Below, in pieces: positions 1 to 8,315 of a stretch of 64,000 nt of DNA. The DNA is from Caproiciproducens faecalis (lineage in GTDB: Bacteria > Bacillota > Clostridia > Oscillospirales > Acutalibacteraceae): the NCBI RefSeq assembly GCF_019448085.1, contig NZ_JAGFNZ010000004.1, positions 240,205 to 304,204 on the forward strand, read 5' to 3'. Within the stretch, counting starts at the first letter, position 1; each line of letters starts with the position of its first letter. The position numbers and the translations under genes are program-made. The notes under the pieces were generated by a model that ran no database searches, was not told the DNA's origin, and worked only from the letters and a program-made list of their open reading frames with translations.

Positions 1-36
1 ATATAATAAAAAGTATTATAGATTGGATGTGATTAT

Positions 37-1062
37 GTGCTGGGTACTGACATTGCCATAGATCTTGGTACATCAGCCGTCAAGATCTACCTTGACGGGA
101 AAGGCATTATACTTAATGAACCGGCAGTAGTTGCCGTTAACGTGGAAACGGACGAAGTTGTGGCCATCGGAACGGAAGCTTACAAAATGGTTGGGCGTAC
201 ATCGGACAAAATTTCCGTATCCCATCCGCTCTGCAACGGCGTTATTTCTAATTTTGATCTGGCGCAGTATCTGATTAGCACTTATCTGAAAAAAATCAGC
301 GCGAGCAAGGTGTTTATGCCCCGTGTCGTTGTCAGTGTGCCGTGTCAGATTACAGAAGTGGAAAAACGTGCGGTAGTGGATGCAATCAGCGCGGCGGGAG
401 TGCGCAAAATCTGTCTGATTGAGGAACCCGTGGCTGCCGCTATGGGAGCTGGTGTAGACATTTCTACTCCGCACGGGACTTTGATTGTGGACATTGGCGG
501 CGGTACTTCGGACATGGCAGTGCTTTCCCTGAGCGGTATTGCAATCTCCCGTTCCATCAAGGTCGCCGGGAATGCCTTTGATGAGGCAATTATGAAATAT
601 ATCCGCAGAAAATACAATTTGATCATCGGTCAGCGTATGGCTGAGGAAGCAAAAATCGCAATTGGCTGCGTATATCCACGAAAAGACCTTTGCAGCCACA
701 GAATCAAGGGAAGGAACGCGATGACCGGGCTCCCGCAGTGGGCAGATATTTCCTGTGACGAAATGCTGGAGGCGTTGATTGAACCGGCTATGCAGATTGT
801 TCGCACGATTCAGGAAATGCTGGAAAAAACGCCGCCGGAACTGATGGGTGACGTTTATTCGGATGGGATTATTCTGACGGGTGGTTCCGCTCAGCTTTAC
901 GGAATGGACACATTGATTTCCAAAAAGGCGAAAATGCCGGTGAAGATCGCCGAGGATTCTCAGATCTGTGTAGCGCTTGGTGCGGGCAAGGCCATTCAGT
1001 TTATAGATGACATACAAAATAAGGGGTACGGCGTGCTGAATCCCCTGAGTGCCGCTTATTAA
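37..1062 (+). CDS. mreB: MreB/Mbl-type rod-shape actin homologue
   Basis: Bacterial actin that forms membrane-associated filaments and guides the elongation peptidoglycan machinery. The 341 residues show the actin-fold ATPase signatures: phosphate-1 loop with DLGTS near residues 9-13, phosphate-2 loop with DIGGGTSD around 151-158, and the adenosine motif TGGSAQLYG near 281-289. Length is normal for MreB/Mbl. The start is GTG at 37; no in-frame ATG lies upstream in the window and the ribosome-binding site is weak. The gene stands alone, with a strong terminator directly after it. MreB, Mbl and MreBH cannot be told apart from the sequence alone; the family assignment is secure. Confidence 0.93.
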   Translation: MLGTDIAIDLGTSAVKIYLDGKGIILNEPAVVAVNVETDEVVAIGTEAYKMVGRTSDKISVSHPLCNGVISNFDLAQYLISTYLKKISASKVFMPRVVVSVPCQITEVEKRAVVDAISAAGVRKICLIEEPVAAAMGAGVDISTPHGTLIVDIGGGTSDMAVLSLSGIAISRSIKVAGNAFDEAIMKYIRRKYNLIIGQRMAEEAKIAIGCVYPRKDLCSHRIKGRNAMTGLPQWADISCDEMLEALIEPAMQIVRTIQEMLEKTPPELMGDVYSDGIILTGGSAQLYGMDTLISKKAKMPVKIAEDSQICVALGAGKAIQFIDDIQNKGYGVLNPLSAAY

Positions 1063-1082
1063 TAGAAATTATTTCAAAAACA

Positions 1083-1119
1083 AAGCATTGTTGTGAGTTT
1101 TTACAACAATGCTTTTTTA
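1083..1119 (+). terminator. Rho-independent terminator after the MreB-type gene
   Basis: A 12-13 bp stem (arm AAGCATTGTTGT and its complement) with a short loop is followed by six T residues. It closes the single-gene MreB-type unit. Confidence 0.9.
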
Positions 1120-1235
1120 ATATTGATTTGCTTCATTTTATGCAAAAAATGTCGATATATAACATTAATCATTCGGCTGAGTTAAAAGCACTGATGCGGC
1201 AGATCAGAGATCAATGCGGTTGAGAGGAGAAAATA

Positions 1236-3302
1236 ATGAAAAAGATGAAGTTGCATACTTTCAAAATCCCCAAAATGAAGTTTCAAAAAATTCAGTTTAG
1301 TAAAATTCAGTTGCGTAAGATTCATCTGAAAGCCGACAAAAACAAGCTGGCATTTAAAATCCCGCTACGAATTATTTCTGCCGTTGCCGTCATGATGGTG
1401 GCGTTATGTGTGTTTCTGAACATTTACCTTTCCGCGGCACAGGAAAAAACGGTTGTAAACAATATTAATAATCTTGCGGAAAATAACGCCTATTTAGCTT
1501 CGTCTTACTTAAACAATATGCAAACCCTTTCAAAGTCGCTGGCTTTGGAAGTTTATCGCTATAAAGAGCTGGATTCCTATACGCGCGATCAGTTCATCAA
1601 GAAAGACCTGTCCGCCTATTTGGATGATACACGGATTTTTTCGGCTTATGTGGCGTTTGAACCGAATGCCATGTTTGAAAAAACCGCGGACGGCCGGTCA
1701 TACTATGCCTATAAATTCGGCACACAGAAAAAACTGGATGTACTGAGCGACTACAGTACTTACAAAGATGGAGAATATTACGCGGTCAGTAAGCAAACAA
1801 AGAAACCGCACATCTCGGAACCATACTCCTATCAGCTCAGCTCCGGCGAAATGGTTTGGCTGATTACCATAAGCAATCCGATTTTAGATGAAGGAGGGAA
1901 TTTCCTAGGTGTTGCCAACACGGATATTCTGACTGATACCATCAACAAACTCAGCTATGATCTGGGCGGATATTCAACCTCCAGCAACTATATCCTTTCC
2001 GCCGGCTCCAACTATATATCCAATACGGCGGACAAAGCAAAAGCGGGAACGAAGTATGACGGAAAAACAAACAGTCATGAGTTCAAAGTTATCCAGCCGC
2101 TGAAAATTGAGGGAATCGACGAAAGCTGGACCAGTACCTTCGTTGTTCAAAAATCGGAAGCTCTGAGCGAAATTACCGTGCTGATTGTTCTTGTGGGCAT
2201 TGCCGGGATGATCGGGATTATTGTAATCGGGTTGATCGTCTTTTATCAAATCAGGCGGTCACTTTCTCCAATTGCCAGCGTTTTTGCGCTGTCCACTGAT
2301 ATGGGCAATGGCAACCTCCATTCTAATATTGAAGTACATACCAAAGATGAATTGGGTGAGCTGGCGGCTATATTTAAGGATACTTCCGGAAAGCTGAGCG
2401 GCTACATCGAGGAAATATCCGACGTGCTTGTGAATATGTCCAGTGGAAACCTGAGGCTGGAAGTAAAACGCGACTACACCGGTGATTTTGCTCCAATCAA
2501 AAAAGCGCTTCTGGAAATCATCGATTCCCTGAACACGGTATTCGGGGAAATTGAGGTTGCGGCGCAGCAGGTGGCTACCGGGGCGGGTGAAATCGCCAAT
2601 GGCGCACAGGCACTGTCCAGCGGCGCCGCGGAACAGGCTGGCTCCATTGAGGAGTTGTCCGCTTCCATCAACGAAATCTCACGGCAGGTTAAAATGAATG
2701 CGGAAAACGCAGGAAACGCAAGGCAGGCTGCACAGGACGCAGAGCGGCAGTTGGATTCTGGCAAGCAGACCATAGGAGAAATGATCGGGGCCATCGATCA
2801 GATTCGGGTATCTTCGGATGAAATTACGAAGATCATTAAAACGATTGACGACATTGCGTTTCAGACCAATATACTGGCACTGAACGCCGCTGTGGAAGCA
2901 GCAAGGGCGGGAGCGGCCGGAAGAGGCTTTGCGGTTGTTGCGGAAGAAGTCAGGAATCTGGCCAGCAAAAGTGCCGAAGCAGCGAAACACACCACCGCTC
3001 TGATTGAGGATTCTGTCCGTGCGGTGGACAACGGAACAAAAATCGCTGGTAAAACGGCGGATTTGCTTAACCAGATTGTTCGGAAATCCACAGAAATCAA
3101 TCTTCTGGTAACGCAGATTGCATCGGCTTCCAGCGAACAGGCTAATTTCATAGAGCAGATCGACGCGGGTGTTTCTCAGATCTCTGCGGTTGTTCAGACC
3201 AACTCGGCAACTGCGGAAGAAAGTGCGGCCTCTGCGGAGGAACTTTCCGCTCAGGCGGGACTGCTCCGCGACAGGGTGGCACGGTTCGAGCTGAAAAAGT
3301 AA
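1236..3302 (+). CDS. Methyl-accepting chemotaxis protein, extracytoplasmic sensor type
   Basis: Transmembrane chemoreceptor that passes ligand occupancy to CheA/CheW. Of 688 residues, 1-43 are a very basic cytoplasmic leader, about 46-66 form the first membrane segment, about 67-310 are an extracytoplasmic dCache-like sensor, and 312-336 are the second membrane segment. HAMP-like regions follow, then the coiled-coil signalling domain with the conserved tip (DDIAFQTNILALNAAVEAAR) near 537-556. The start ATG follows GAGAGGAGAAAATA. No chemotaxis genes adjoin it, so it is an orphan receptor whose ligand cannot be read from sequence. The leader repeats a Lys-hydrophobic pattern (KIPKMKFQKIQFSKIQLRKI), which is unusual for the family. 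Confidence 0.95.
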   Translation: MKKMKLHTFKIPKMKFQKIQFSKIQLRKIHLKADKNKLAFKIPLRIISAVAVMMVALCVFLNIYLSAAQEKTVVNNINNLAENNAYLASSYLNNMQTLSKSLALEVYRYKELDSYTRDQFIKKDLSAYLDDTRIFSAYVAFEPNAMFEKTADGRSYYAYKFGTQKKLDVLSDYSTYKDGEYYAVSKQTKKPHISEPYSYQLSSGEMVWLITISNPILDEGGNFLGVANTDILTDTINKLSYDLGGYSTSSNYILSAGSNYISNTADKAKAGTKYDGKTNSHEFKVIQPLKIEGIDESWTSTFVVQKSEALSEITVLIVLVGIAGMIGIIVIGLIVFYQIRRSLSPIASVFALSTDMGNGNLHSNIEVHTKDELGELAAIFKDTSGKLSGYIEEISDVLVNMSSGNLRLEVKRDYTGDFAPIKKALLEIIDSLNTVFGEIEVAAQQVATGAGEIANGAQALSSGAAEQAGSIEELSASINEISRQVKMNAENAGNARQAAQDAERQLDSGKQTIGEMIGAIDQIRVSSDEITKIIKTIDDIAFQTNILALNAAVEAARAGAAGRGFAVVAEEVRNLASKSAEAAKHTTALIEDSVRAVDNGTKIAGKTADLLNQIVRKSTEINLLVTQIASASSEQANFIEQIDAGVSQISAVVQTNSATAEESAASAEELSAQAGLLRDRVARFELKK

Positions 3303-3323
3303 CAGGAATCCATAGAGGTATGC

Positions 3324-3353
3324 AAAAACCGCCGCTGTAACCTACAGCGGCGG
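3324..3353 (-). terminator. Terminator for the small minus-strand gene, possibly bidirectional
   Basis: A perfect 11 bp GC-rich stem (CCGCCGCTGTA and complement, loop ACC) lies between the converging chemoreceptor gene and the small gene at 3371-3607. Read on the minus strand it is followed by five T residues. On the plus strand there is no T tract, so it acts mainly for the minus-strand gene. Confidence 0.8.
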
Positions 3354-3370
3354 TCATCATGATTAAAAGT

Positions 3371-3607
3371 TTATTTGCTCATCATATAATTGATAAACAT
3401 CAGTTCATCTTCAGGGTTTTCTACGTTCAGTTCCGCAGAAACCGTTGAGTTTTTCGCGCTCTCCAAAAGTGCTCTCACACCGTACAGCTGACAAAGTTTG
3501 CTCTTCAGATTCAGCGTATTGCCGTCCTCAGTGATGAGATAGACATTTCCTTTTGCCTTATCCAGAAGTTCGATCAGTTTTACTACATCAATGTCGTACA
3601 GTTTCAT
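3371..3607 (-). CDS. Small conserved protein of unknown function
   Basis: A 78-residue acidic soluble protein with no membrane segment and no signal peptide. It is preceded by an excellent ribosome-binding site (AGGAGGTTAAGAAT before ATG) and followed by its own terminator, so it is very likely translated. The N-terminal half (residues 1-45) reads as helix-strand-strand with the phrase YLITEDGNTLNLKSKLCQL, a type of small protein I associate with Clostridia. I recall some database entries giving such proteins a polyA-polymerase label, which nothing in the sequence supports. Function unknown. Confidence 0.8.
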   Translation of the reverse strand: MKLYDIDVVKLIELLDKAKGNVYLITEDGNTLNLKSKLCQLYGVRALLESAKNSTVSAELNVENPEDELMFINYMMSK

Positions 3608-3950
3608 ATTCTTAACCTCCTAAAAATGGGATTTCCTTCTGAGCAGATTATAGCATGTTGCTTTCGTAATTACAATAATCTGGAATCTATCTTTTTATGT
3701 GCCATCGGTAGAAAAAATAACAGGATTTACATTTCTATTACAATAATATCATACATAGTGCACAATTGCAAGTGCTATATTTTATGCAAAAACATAGCAA
3801 AATGGAAGAATTAAGATTTTATTTGTCTATCTGTTTCCATTGGATTAGAAATTAATAAAATTTACATATCGTTCATTAAATTGTGGTGTTAAATATAGTA
3901 AAATAATATATGAATATTTCTGGATATGCTATGATAATAAGGATGATTCT
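3608..3950. other. AT-rich intergenic region between divergent genes
   Basis: These 343 bases separate the small minus-strand gene from the DUF5685 gene. They are strongly AT-rich and carry no convincing coding frame; the 62-codon frame on the plus strand begins inside the divergent leader and has no ribosome-binding site. A plausible plus-strand sigma-A promoter is TTGTGG at 3881-3886, a 17-base spacer and TAATAT at 3904-3909. Nothing else stands out. Confidence 0.5.
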
Positions 3951-4847
3951 GTGTTTGGTTATGTAAGACCGCAAAAATCTGAGTTGCTTGTTCGTGAGTA
4001 TGAACAGTACAAGGGGGTATACTGTTCCCTGTGCCGTCAGCTGGGCAAAAGCTACGGGGGTTTGTCGCGGCTTACTTTAAGCTATGACTGTACTTTTTAC
4101 GCGATGCTGCTGCTTTCGTTCCGTCCGGAGTGCCCCGGCTTTCACAGCGGACGCTGTGTTGTAAACCCGATGAAAAAATGCACCTTTTGCAGTTCCGGGG
4201 AACAGGAATTTGTTGCCGCTTCTGCACTTTCCGTGATTATGACTTACTATAAAATCAGGGACGATATAGTGGATTCCCGTTTCTGGGGAAAAATCCGTGC
4301 GTACGCCATGCTGCTTCTTGCGGCACGGGCACACCGAAAAGCGGCTGCTGATTTTCCCCAACTTGACGCCATCGTTGCCGCTTCCGTCGATGAACAGAAA
4401 GCTGCGGAGCAGGCTCCCGATTCATCCATCGATTCCTGTGCGGAGCCTACGGCAAAAATGCTTCAGCAGGTGTTTGAGTCCGTTGCCGGAACAGATACGG
4501 AACCAGACGATCCCAAAGCGCGGATCCTGCGTCAGTTCGGCTACTTTTTAGGCCGCTGGGTATATTTGATTGACGCCGCGGACGATATGGAAAAGGATCT
4601 CAAAACAGCGTCGTTCAATCCGTTTGTTATCAAATTCCGTTTGGACGATTCCAGCAGCCCCGAAGATTTGGACAAGGCAAGAAACTACGCGAATCAAGTG
4701 CTCAACCTCACGCTTTCCCAACTGACGGCTGCTTTGAATATTTTGGATTTGGATCATTTTAATGAGATCATTCAAAACGTTGTTTTGAAAGGCTTGCCGG
4801 ATATACAAAAAGAATTACTTTTTAAAAAGGAGAAAATGCATGTCTGA
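3951..4847 (+). CDS. DUF5685 family protein with Asp-rich motifs and paired cysteines
   Basis: A 298-residue, mostly helical soluble protein matching my recollection of DUF5685. Start is GTG after AAGGATGATTCT. Cys pairs occur at C25/C28 (YCSLCRQLG), C61, C69 and C77/C80 (KKCTFC), enough for a metal site. Two acidic motifs sit on predicted helices: IRDDIVD (104-108) and LIDAADDMEKDL (209-216), about 107 residues apart. They resemble the two Mg-binding Asp-rich motifs of isoprenoid/squalene-phytoene synthases; this likeness is my inference, not an established function. It overlaps the downstream J-domain gene by 8 bases, which implies translational coupling and a joint role. Confidence 0.82.
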   Translation: MFGYVRPQKSELLVREYEQYKGVYCSLCRQLGKSYGGLSRLTLSYDCTFYAMLLLSFRPECPGFHSGRCVVNPMKKCTFCSSGEQEFVAASALSVIMTYYKIRDDIVDSRFWGKIRAYAMLLLAARAHRKAAADFPQLDAIVAASVDEQKAAEQAPDSSIDSCAEPTAKMLQQVFESVAGTDTEPDDPKARILRQFGYFLGRWVYLIDAADDMEKDLKTASFNPFVIKFRLDDSSSPEDLDKARNYANQVLNLTLSQLTAALNILDLDHFNEIIQNVVLKGLPDIQKELLFKKEKMHV

Positions 4848-5481
4848 TCCTTATAAAATATTAGGAGTATCTCCAAGCGCGACAGATGAAGAAATTAAAA
4901 CCGCTTACCGTGAATTAGCCAAAAAATATCACCCCGATAATTATTCCGGAAGTCCTATCGCCGACCTTGCCGGTGAGAAAATGAAAGAAATTAACGAGGC
5001 TTACGACACGGTTGTTGCGCAAAGAAAACAGCAGAAAAACGGCGGCTACAGCGGTGGTTACACGGCACCCAATACGGGTTATACCGGCCCGAACCAAACC
5101 AATTCCTACTCCGGCTTCAACGACGTGAGAAATCTGATTATGCTGGGCCGTATTGCGGATGCGGAACAGATTTTAAACGGTGTCCCTTCGGAAAACAGGA
5201 ATGCCGAATGGTATTTCTTAAAAGGGACTGTCCTCTATAAAAGGGGTTGGCTGGAAGAGGCATACAACAATTTTGCCAGAGCCTGTCAGATAGACCCCTA
5301 CAATGGAGAATACCGCGCGGCGATGAATCAGGTTACCAGTCAGCGAAACGGTGTTTACGGCGGCTACAATCCCAACATGCCCCGTACTGGAAGCTGCAGC
5401 GGATGTGACATGTGCTCGTCGCTGATTTGCGCGGACTGCTGCTGTGAATGTATGGGCGGAGACTTAATCCCCTGCTGCTGA
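4840..5481 (+). CDS. J-domain protein with TPR-like region and cysteine-cluster tail
   Basis: Likely a specialised DnaK co-chaperone. Of 213 residues, 1-62 are a J-domain with the essential HPD at 31-33; 67-92 are a Gly/Tyr/Asn-rich linker; 93-165 hold helix pairs resembling tetratricopeptide repeats (WYFLKGTVLYKRGWLEEAY); and 186-213 contain ten cysteines in 28 residues, ending in CC. The classical DnaJ zinc-finger repeat (CxxCxGxG) is absent, so this is not the housekeeping DnaJ. The ATG overlaps the DUF5685 gene by 8 bases with GGAG upstream. The tail could bind metal or attach to a partner; client unknown. Confidence 0.88.
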   Translation: MSDPYKILGVSPSATDEEIKTAYRELAKKYHPDNYSGSPIADLAGEKMKEINEAYDTVVAQRKQQKNGGYSGGYTAPNTGYTGPNQTNSYSGFNDVRNLIMLGRIADAEQILNGVPSENRNAEWYFLKGTVLYKRGWLEEAYNNFARACQIDPYNGEYRAAMNQVTSQRNGVYGGYNPNMPRTGSCSGCDMCSSLICADCCCECMGGDLIPCC

Positions 5482-5503
5482 CCTTTTACGGGGAGGGATC
5501 GAT

Positions 5504-6037
5504 TTGAGCAAAACTGTTCGTTTGGCGTTTTGCGGAATTATCACTGCGATTTGCACGATGGCGATGTTCCTGACCGGGCTGATCTCCATAGGAACCTATG
5601 CTTTGCCCGCGTTCGCGGGCATTTTGCTGATTGTGGTTGTGATAGAACTGGGCGCGGGCTGGGCGTGGCCGGTCTACCTGGCGTCTTCACTGCTTTCCCT
5701 GCTGCTCGCGGGGGACAAGGAAGCCGCCATGCTGTTTATAATATTTTTCGGATATTACCCGATTTTGAAAGCGTATTTTGAAAGAATTCATCAGCGTTTT
5801 TTATCCTGGCTGCTGAAATTTGCCGTTTTTAACGCCGCTATGATTCTGGGATTTTTTCTCAGTATTAAAGTGCTGGGTGTACCGGAAGACAGTTTTACCG
5901 TTTTTGGCGTGTATTTGCCGTGGGCTTTTCTGGCAGCAGGTAATTGCGTGTTTGTTGTGTATGATTACGCAATTTCATCTTTGGTGGGAATGTATTTTCA
6001 GAGGTTTCACCGGTTTGTAGGCAAATGGCTGAAGTAA
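5504..6037 (+). CDS. Small polytopic membrane protein, unknown function
   Basis: A 177-residue protein with about five hydrophobic segments (roughly residues 5-30, 33-52, 55-85, 100-122, 130-155) and a basic C-terminus. Start is TTG after GGGAGGGATCGA, 22 bases behind the Cys-tailed J-domain gene, so all three genes from 3951 are probably one transcript. The pattern is reminiscent of small ECF-transporter S-component-like proteins, but I see no diagnostic motif. A terminator-like hairpin follows at 6059. Confidence 0.75.
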   Translation: MSKTVRLAFCGIITAICTMAMFLTGLISIGTYALPAFAGILLIVVVIELGAGWAWPVYLASSLLSLLLAGDKEAAMLFIIFFGYYPILKAYFERIHQRFLSWLLKFAVFNAAMILGFFLSIKVLGVPEDSFTVFGVYLPWAFLAAGNCVFVVYDYAISSLVGMYFQRFHRFVGKWLK

Positions 6038-6058
6038 AATACGGACATATTTGCACCA

Positions 6059-6082
6059 CCCCTGAAAAGGGGAATTTTTTTT
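6059..6082 (+). terminator. Short terminator after the DUF5685-DnaJ-membrane operon
   Basis: A CCCC/GGGG stem with loop TGAAAA is followed by AA and eight T residues. The stem is short but the T tract is strong. Confidence 0.6.
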
Positions 6083-6190
6083 GTAACAGACAGAAAAATG
6101 AATTGAAGGGAATTACTTCCTGCAAAAACATATAAAGACACTTGATTTTTACGCCGTTTCGAATTAATATGAATAACAGGAGTTGGTAGA

Positions 6191-7075
6191 ATGAATAATC
6201 TTTTAGCCGTCAGAATCAGAAACAGGATGGGCGATTTTTCAAAAGGGCAAAAACTGATTGCAAAATATATTGAGGAACACTACGACAAAGTGGCGTTTAT
6301 GACTGCTTCCAAGCTCGGTGCTACCGTCGGTGTCAGTGAGTCAACGGTCGTCCGTTTTGCGACGGAAATAGGGTACACCGGTTACCCGGAGCTTCAGCAG
6401 GCTATGCAGGAGATGATCCGCAACAAACTTACCTCCGTTCAGAGAATGGAAGTAACGGCGGGCCGCATCGGCAATAACGACATCCTCGATTCCGTTTTTA
6501 ATCAGGATATCGATATTATCCGCAGGACTATGGAAGAAACTCCTCACGAAGATTTTTATCGTTCGGTGGATGCCATTATTAAAGCGCGCAAAATTTATAT
6601 TTTAGGTGCGAGAAGCTCTCTGGCTCTGGCAACTTTTTTATCCTATTACTTTAATCTGATTTTTGAAAACGTCCTTCTGGTGCAGTCGACCAGTGAAGGC
6701 GAGATCTTTGAGCAGATGATTCGCGTGGACGAGCAGGACGTCGTTATCGGCATCAGTTTCCCGCGGTATTCTAAAAAAGCGGTGAAGGCGCTGAATTTTG
6801 CCCACAACAGGGGTGCTACGGTCGTAGCCATTACGGACAGCGCGCTGTCCCCACTGGCGCTCGAGGCGGATAACCTTCTGCTGGCCCGGAGCGACATTGC
6901 GTCCATTGTCGATTCACTGGTGGCCCCGCTCAGCCTTATTAATGCGCTGATTGTTACAACTACGCTGAAAAAATCCGAAGAGGTATCTCAGGTGTTTAAG
7001 CGTTTGGAAGATATTTGGGATGAATACGGAGTATACGAAAAGGTAGATGATAAATCCATTGAACCGGCCTTATGA
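6191..7075 (+). CDS. MurR/RpiR family transcriptional regulator
   Basis: A 294-residue regulator with an N-terminal helix-turn-helix (about 1-77, including TASKLGATVGVSESTVVRFATEIG) and a C-terminal SIS sugar-phosphate-binding domain (about 120-260). Such proteins usually sense phosphosugars and control sugar or cell-wall amino-sugar genes. No sugar-catabolic gene is adjacent; its 3' end overlaps the flavoprotein gene, so it may simply be part of that operon. Start ATG follows AGGAGTTGGTAGA. Confidence 0.92.
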   Translation: MNNLLAVRIRNRMGDFSKGQKLIAKYIEEHYDKVAFMTASKLGATVGVSESTVVRFATEIGYTGYPELQQAMQEMIRNKLTSVQRMEVTAGRIGNNDILDSVFNQDIDIIRRTMEETPHEDFYRSVDAIIKARKIYILGARSSLALATFLSYYFNLIFENVLLVQSTSEGEIFEQMIRVDEQDVVIGISFPRYSKKAVKALNFAHNRGATVVAITDSALSPLALEADNLLLARSDIASIVDSLVAPLSLINALIVTTTLKKSEEVSQVFKRLEDIWDEYGVYEKVDDKSIEPAL

Positions 7076-8315
7076 CGCGCTGATTATTGGCGGAGGAGCT
7101 GCCGGCCTGATAGCCGCCGGAACTGCCGCGAGCAACGGACTGCGTGTCTGCCTGCTTGAAAAAAACGCCCGGCCCGGCCGCAAGCTGATGATTACCGGAA
7201 AGGGCAGATGCAATATTACCAACAGCTGCGATGTACAGACCTTCATCTCTTCGGTTCCGTCCAACGGCCGTTTCCTTTACAGTGCCATCAACCAGTTTAC
7301 CCCGCAGGACACCATCCGCTTTTTTGAAGATTTGGGTCTCCCTGTCAAAACGGAACGCGGCAACCGGGTGTTTCCGCAGTCCGACAAGGCGGTAGACGTG
7401 GTTGATAAGCTGGTTGGATTTGTCAGGAGCGGCGGGGTCAACCTTATAACCGGCGAAGCGAAAAGGCTGATTTTAAAGGATCATACGGTTTTCGGTGTAG
7501 AACTGCAGGGCGGTTCTCAGATTTTGGCGAGCTCCGTAGTGGTTTGCTGCGGCGGCGCTTCCTATCCCGGCACCGGTTCCACCGGCGACGGTTATCGCTT
7601 GGCCAGACAGGCCGGCCACACCGTGACCCAGCTGCGTCCTTCCTTGGTACCGCTGGTCGCTTACGGTGAAGAATGCCGGAGCATGATGGGACTTTCGTTA
7701 AAAAATGTAGCCCTGAAAGTATTTGATACCGTAAAAAAGAAAAATATATATGAAGATTTCGGGGAAATGCTCTTCACGCATTTCGGTGTTTCCGGCCCTA
7801 TGATTTTAAGTGCCAGCGCCCATATGGGCGAAATGTCACCGGGACGTTACCGTATTTCCGTCGATCTGAAGCCTGCGCTTACCCCGGAGCAGCTTGACGC
7901 CCGGATTCAGCGCGATTTTGAATTGAACCGCAACAAGGATTTTTCAAATTCTTTGTCCGCGCTGCTTCCCAGCAAAATGATTCCGGTTATGGTCGAAAAA
8001 TCGGGCATTCCCGCTGAAACGAAATGCAACCAGATTACCAAAGAGATGCGCAGGGCTTTTGTGAACTTGCTGAAGGCTTACGAGATTTCCATTTCCGGCT
8101 TTCGCCCGATTGAGGAAGCAATTGTCACTTCCGGCGGCGTGAAAACCAGTGAAGTAAATCCAAAGACTATGGAATCAAAACTGGTTCAGGGTCTTTATTT
8201 TGCCGGAGAAGTGCTTGATGTGGATGCGTACACCGGCGGTTTTAACCTGCAGATTGCTTTTTGCACCGGCCGCCTCGCGGCAAATTCACTGAATAGGCAG
8301 GAGGATCACGAATGA
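7047..8315 (+). CDS. HI0933-family FAD-dependent oxidoreductase (BaiN/YhiN type)
   Basis: A 422-residue flavoprotein. The Rossmann dinucleotide motif GGGAAGLIAAG lies at residues 15-25, followed by the family signature around GRKLMITGKGRCNITNS and a C-terminal FAD-contact region GGFNLQIAFCTGR. Members are annotated as NAD(P)/FAD-dependent oxidoreductases of uncertain substrate. The ATG at 7047 overlaps the regulator by 29 bases; an in-frame TTG at 7059 is a possible alternative. It overlaps the next gene by 4 bases (ATGA), showing tight coupling with cmk, an arrangement I recall from other Clostridia. Confidence 0.93.
   Translation: MINPLNRPYDALIIGGGAAGLIAAGTAASNGLRVCLLEKNARPGRKLMITGKGRCNITNSCDVQTFISSVPSNGRFLYSAINQFTPQDTIRFFEDLGLPVKTERGNRVFPQSDKAVDVVDKLVGFVRSGGVNLITGEAKRLILKDHTVFGVELQGGSQILASSVVVCCGGASYPGTGSTGDGYRLARQAGHTVTQLRPSLVPLVAYGEECRSMMGLSLKNVALKVFDTVKKKNIYEDFGEMLFTHFGVSGPMILSASAHMGEMSPGRYRISVDLKPALTPEQLDARIQRDFELNRNKDFSNSLSALLPSKMIPVMVEKSGIPAETKCNQITKEMRRAFVNLLKAYEISISGFRPIEEAIVTSGGVKTSEVNPKTMESKLVQGLYFAGEVLDVDAYTGGFNLQIAFCTGRLAANSLNRQEDHE

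Noticed and set aside
1151..1158. Sigma-D (motility) promoter before the chemoreceptor, from GTCGATAT
   Set aside because: It resembles a sigma-28 -10 element, but no TAAA-type -35 lies at the required 14-16 base spacing.
3626..3814. 62-codon plus-strand frame in the AT-rich gap
   Set aside because: Starts within the leader of the divergent small gene, no ribosome-binding site, low-complexity AT-driven composition.
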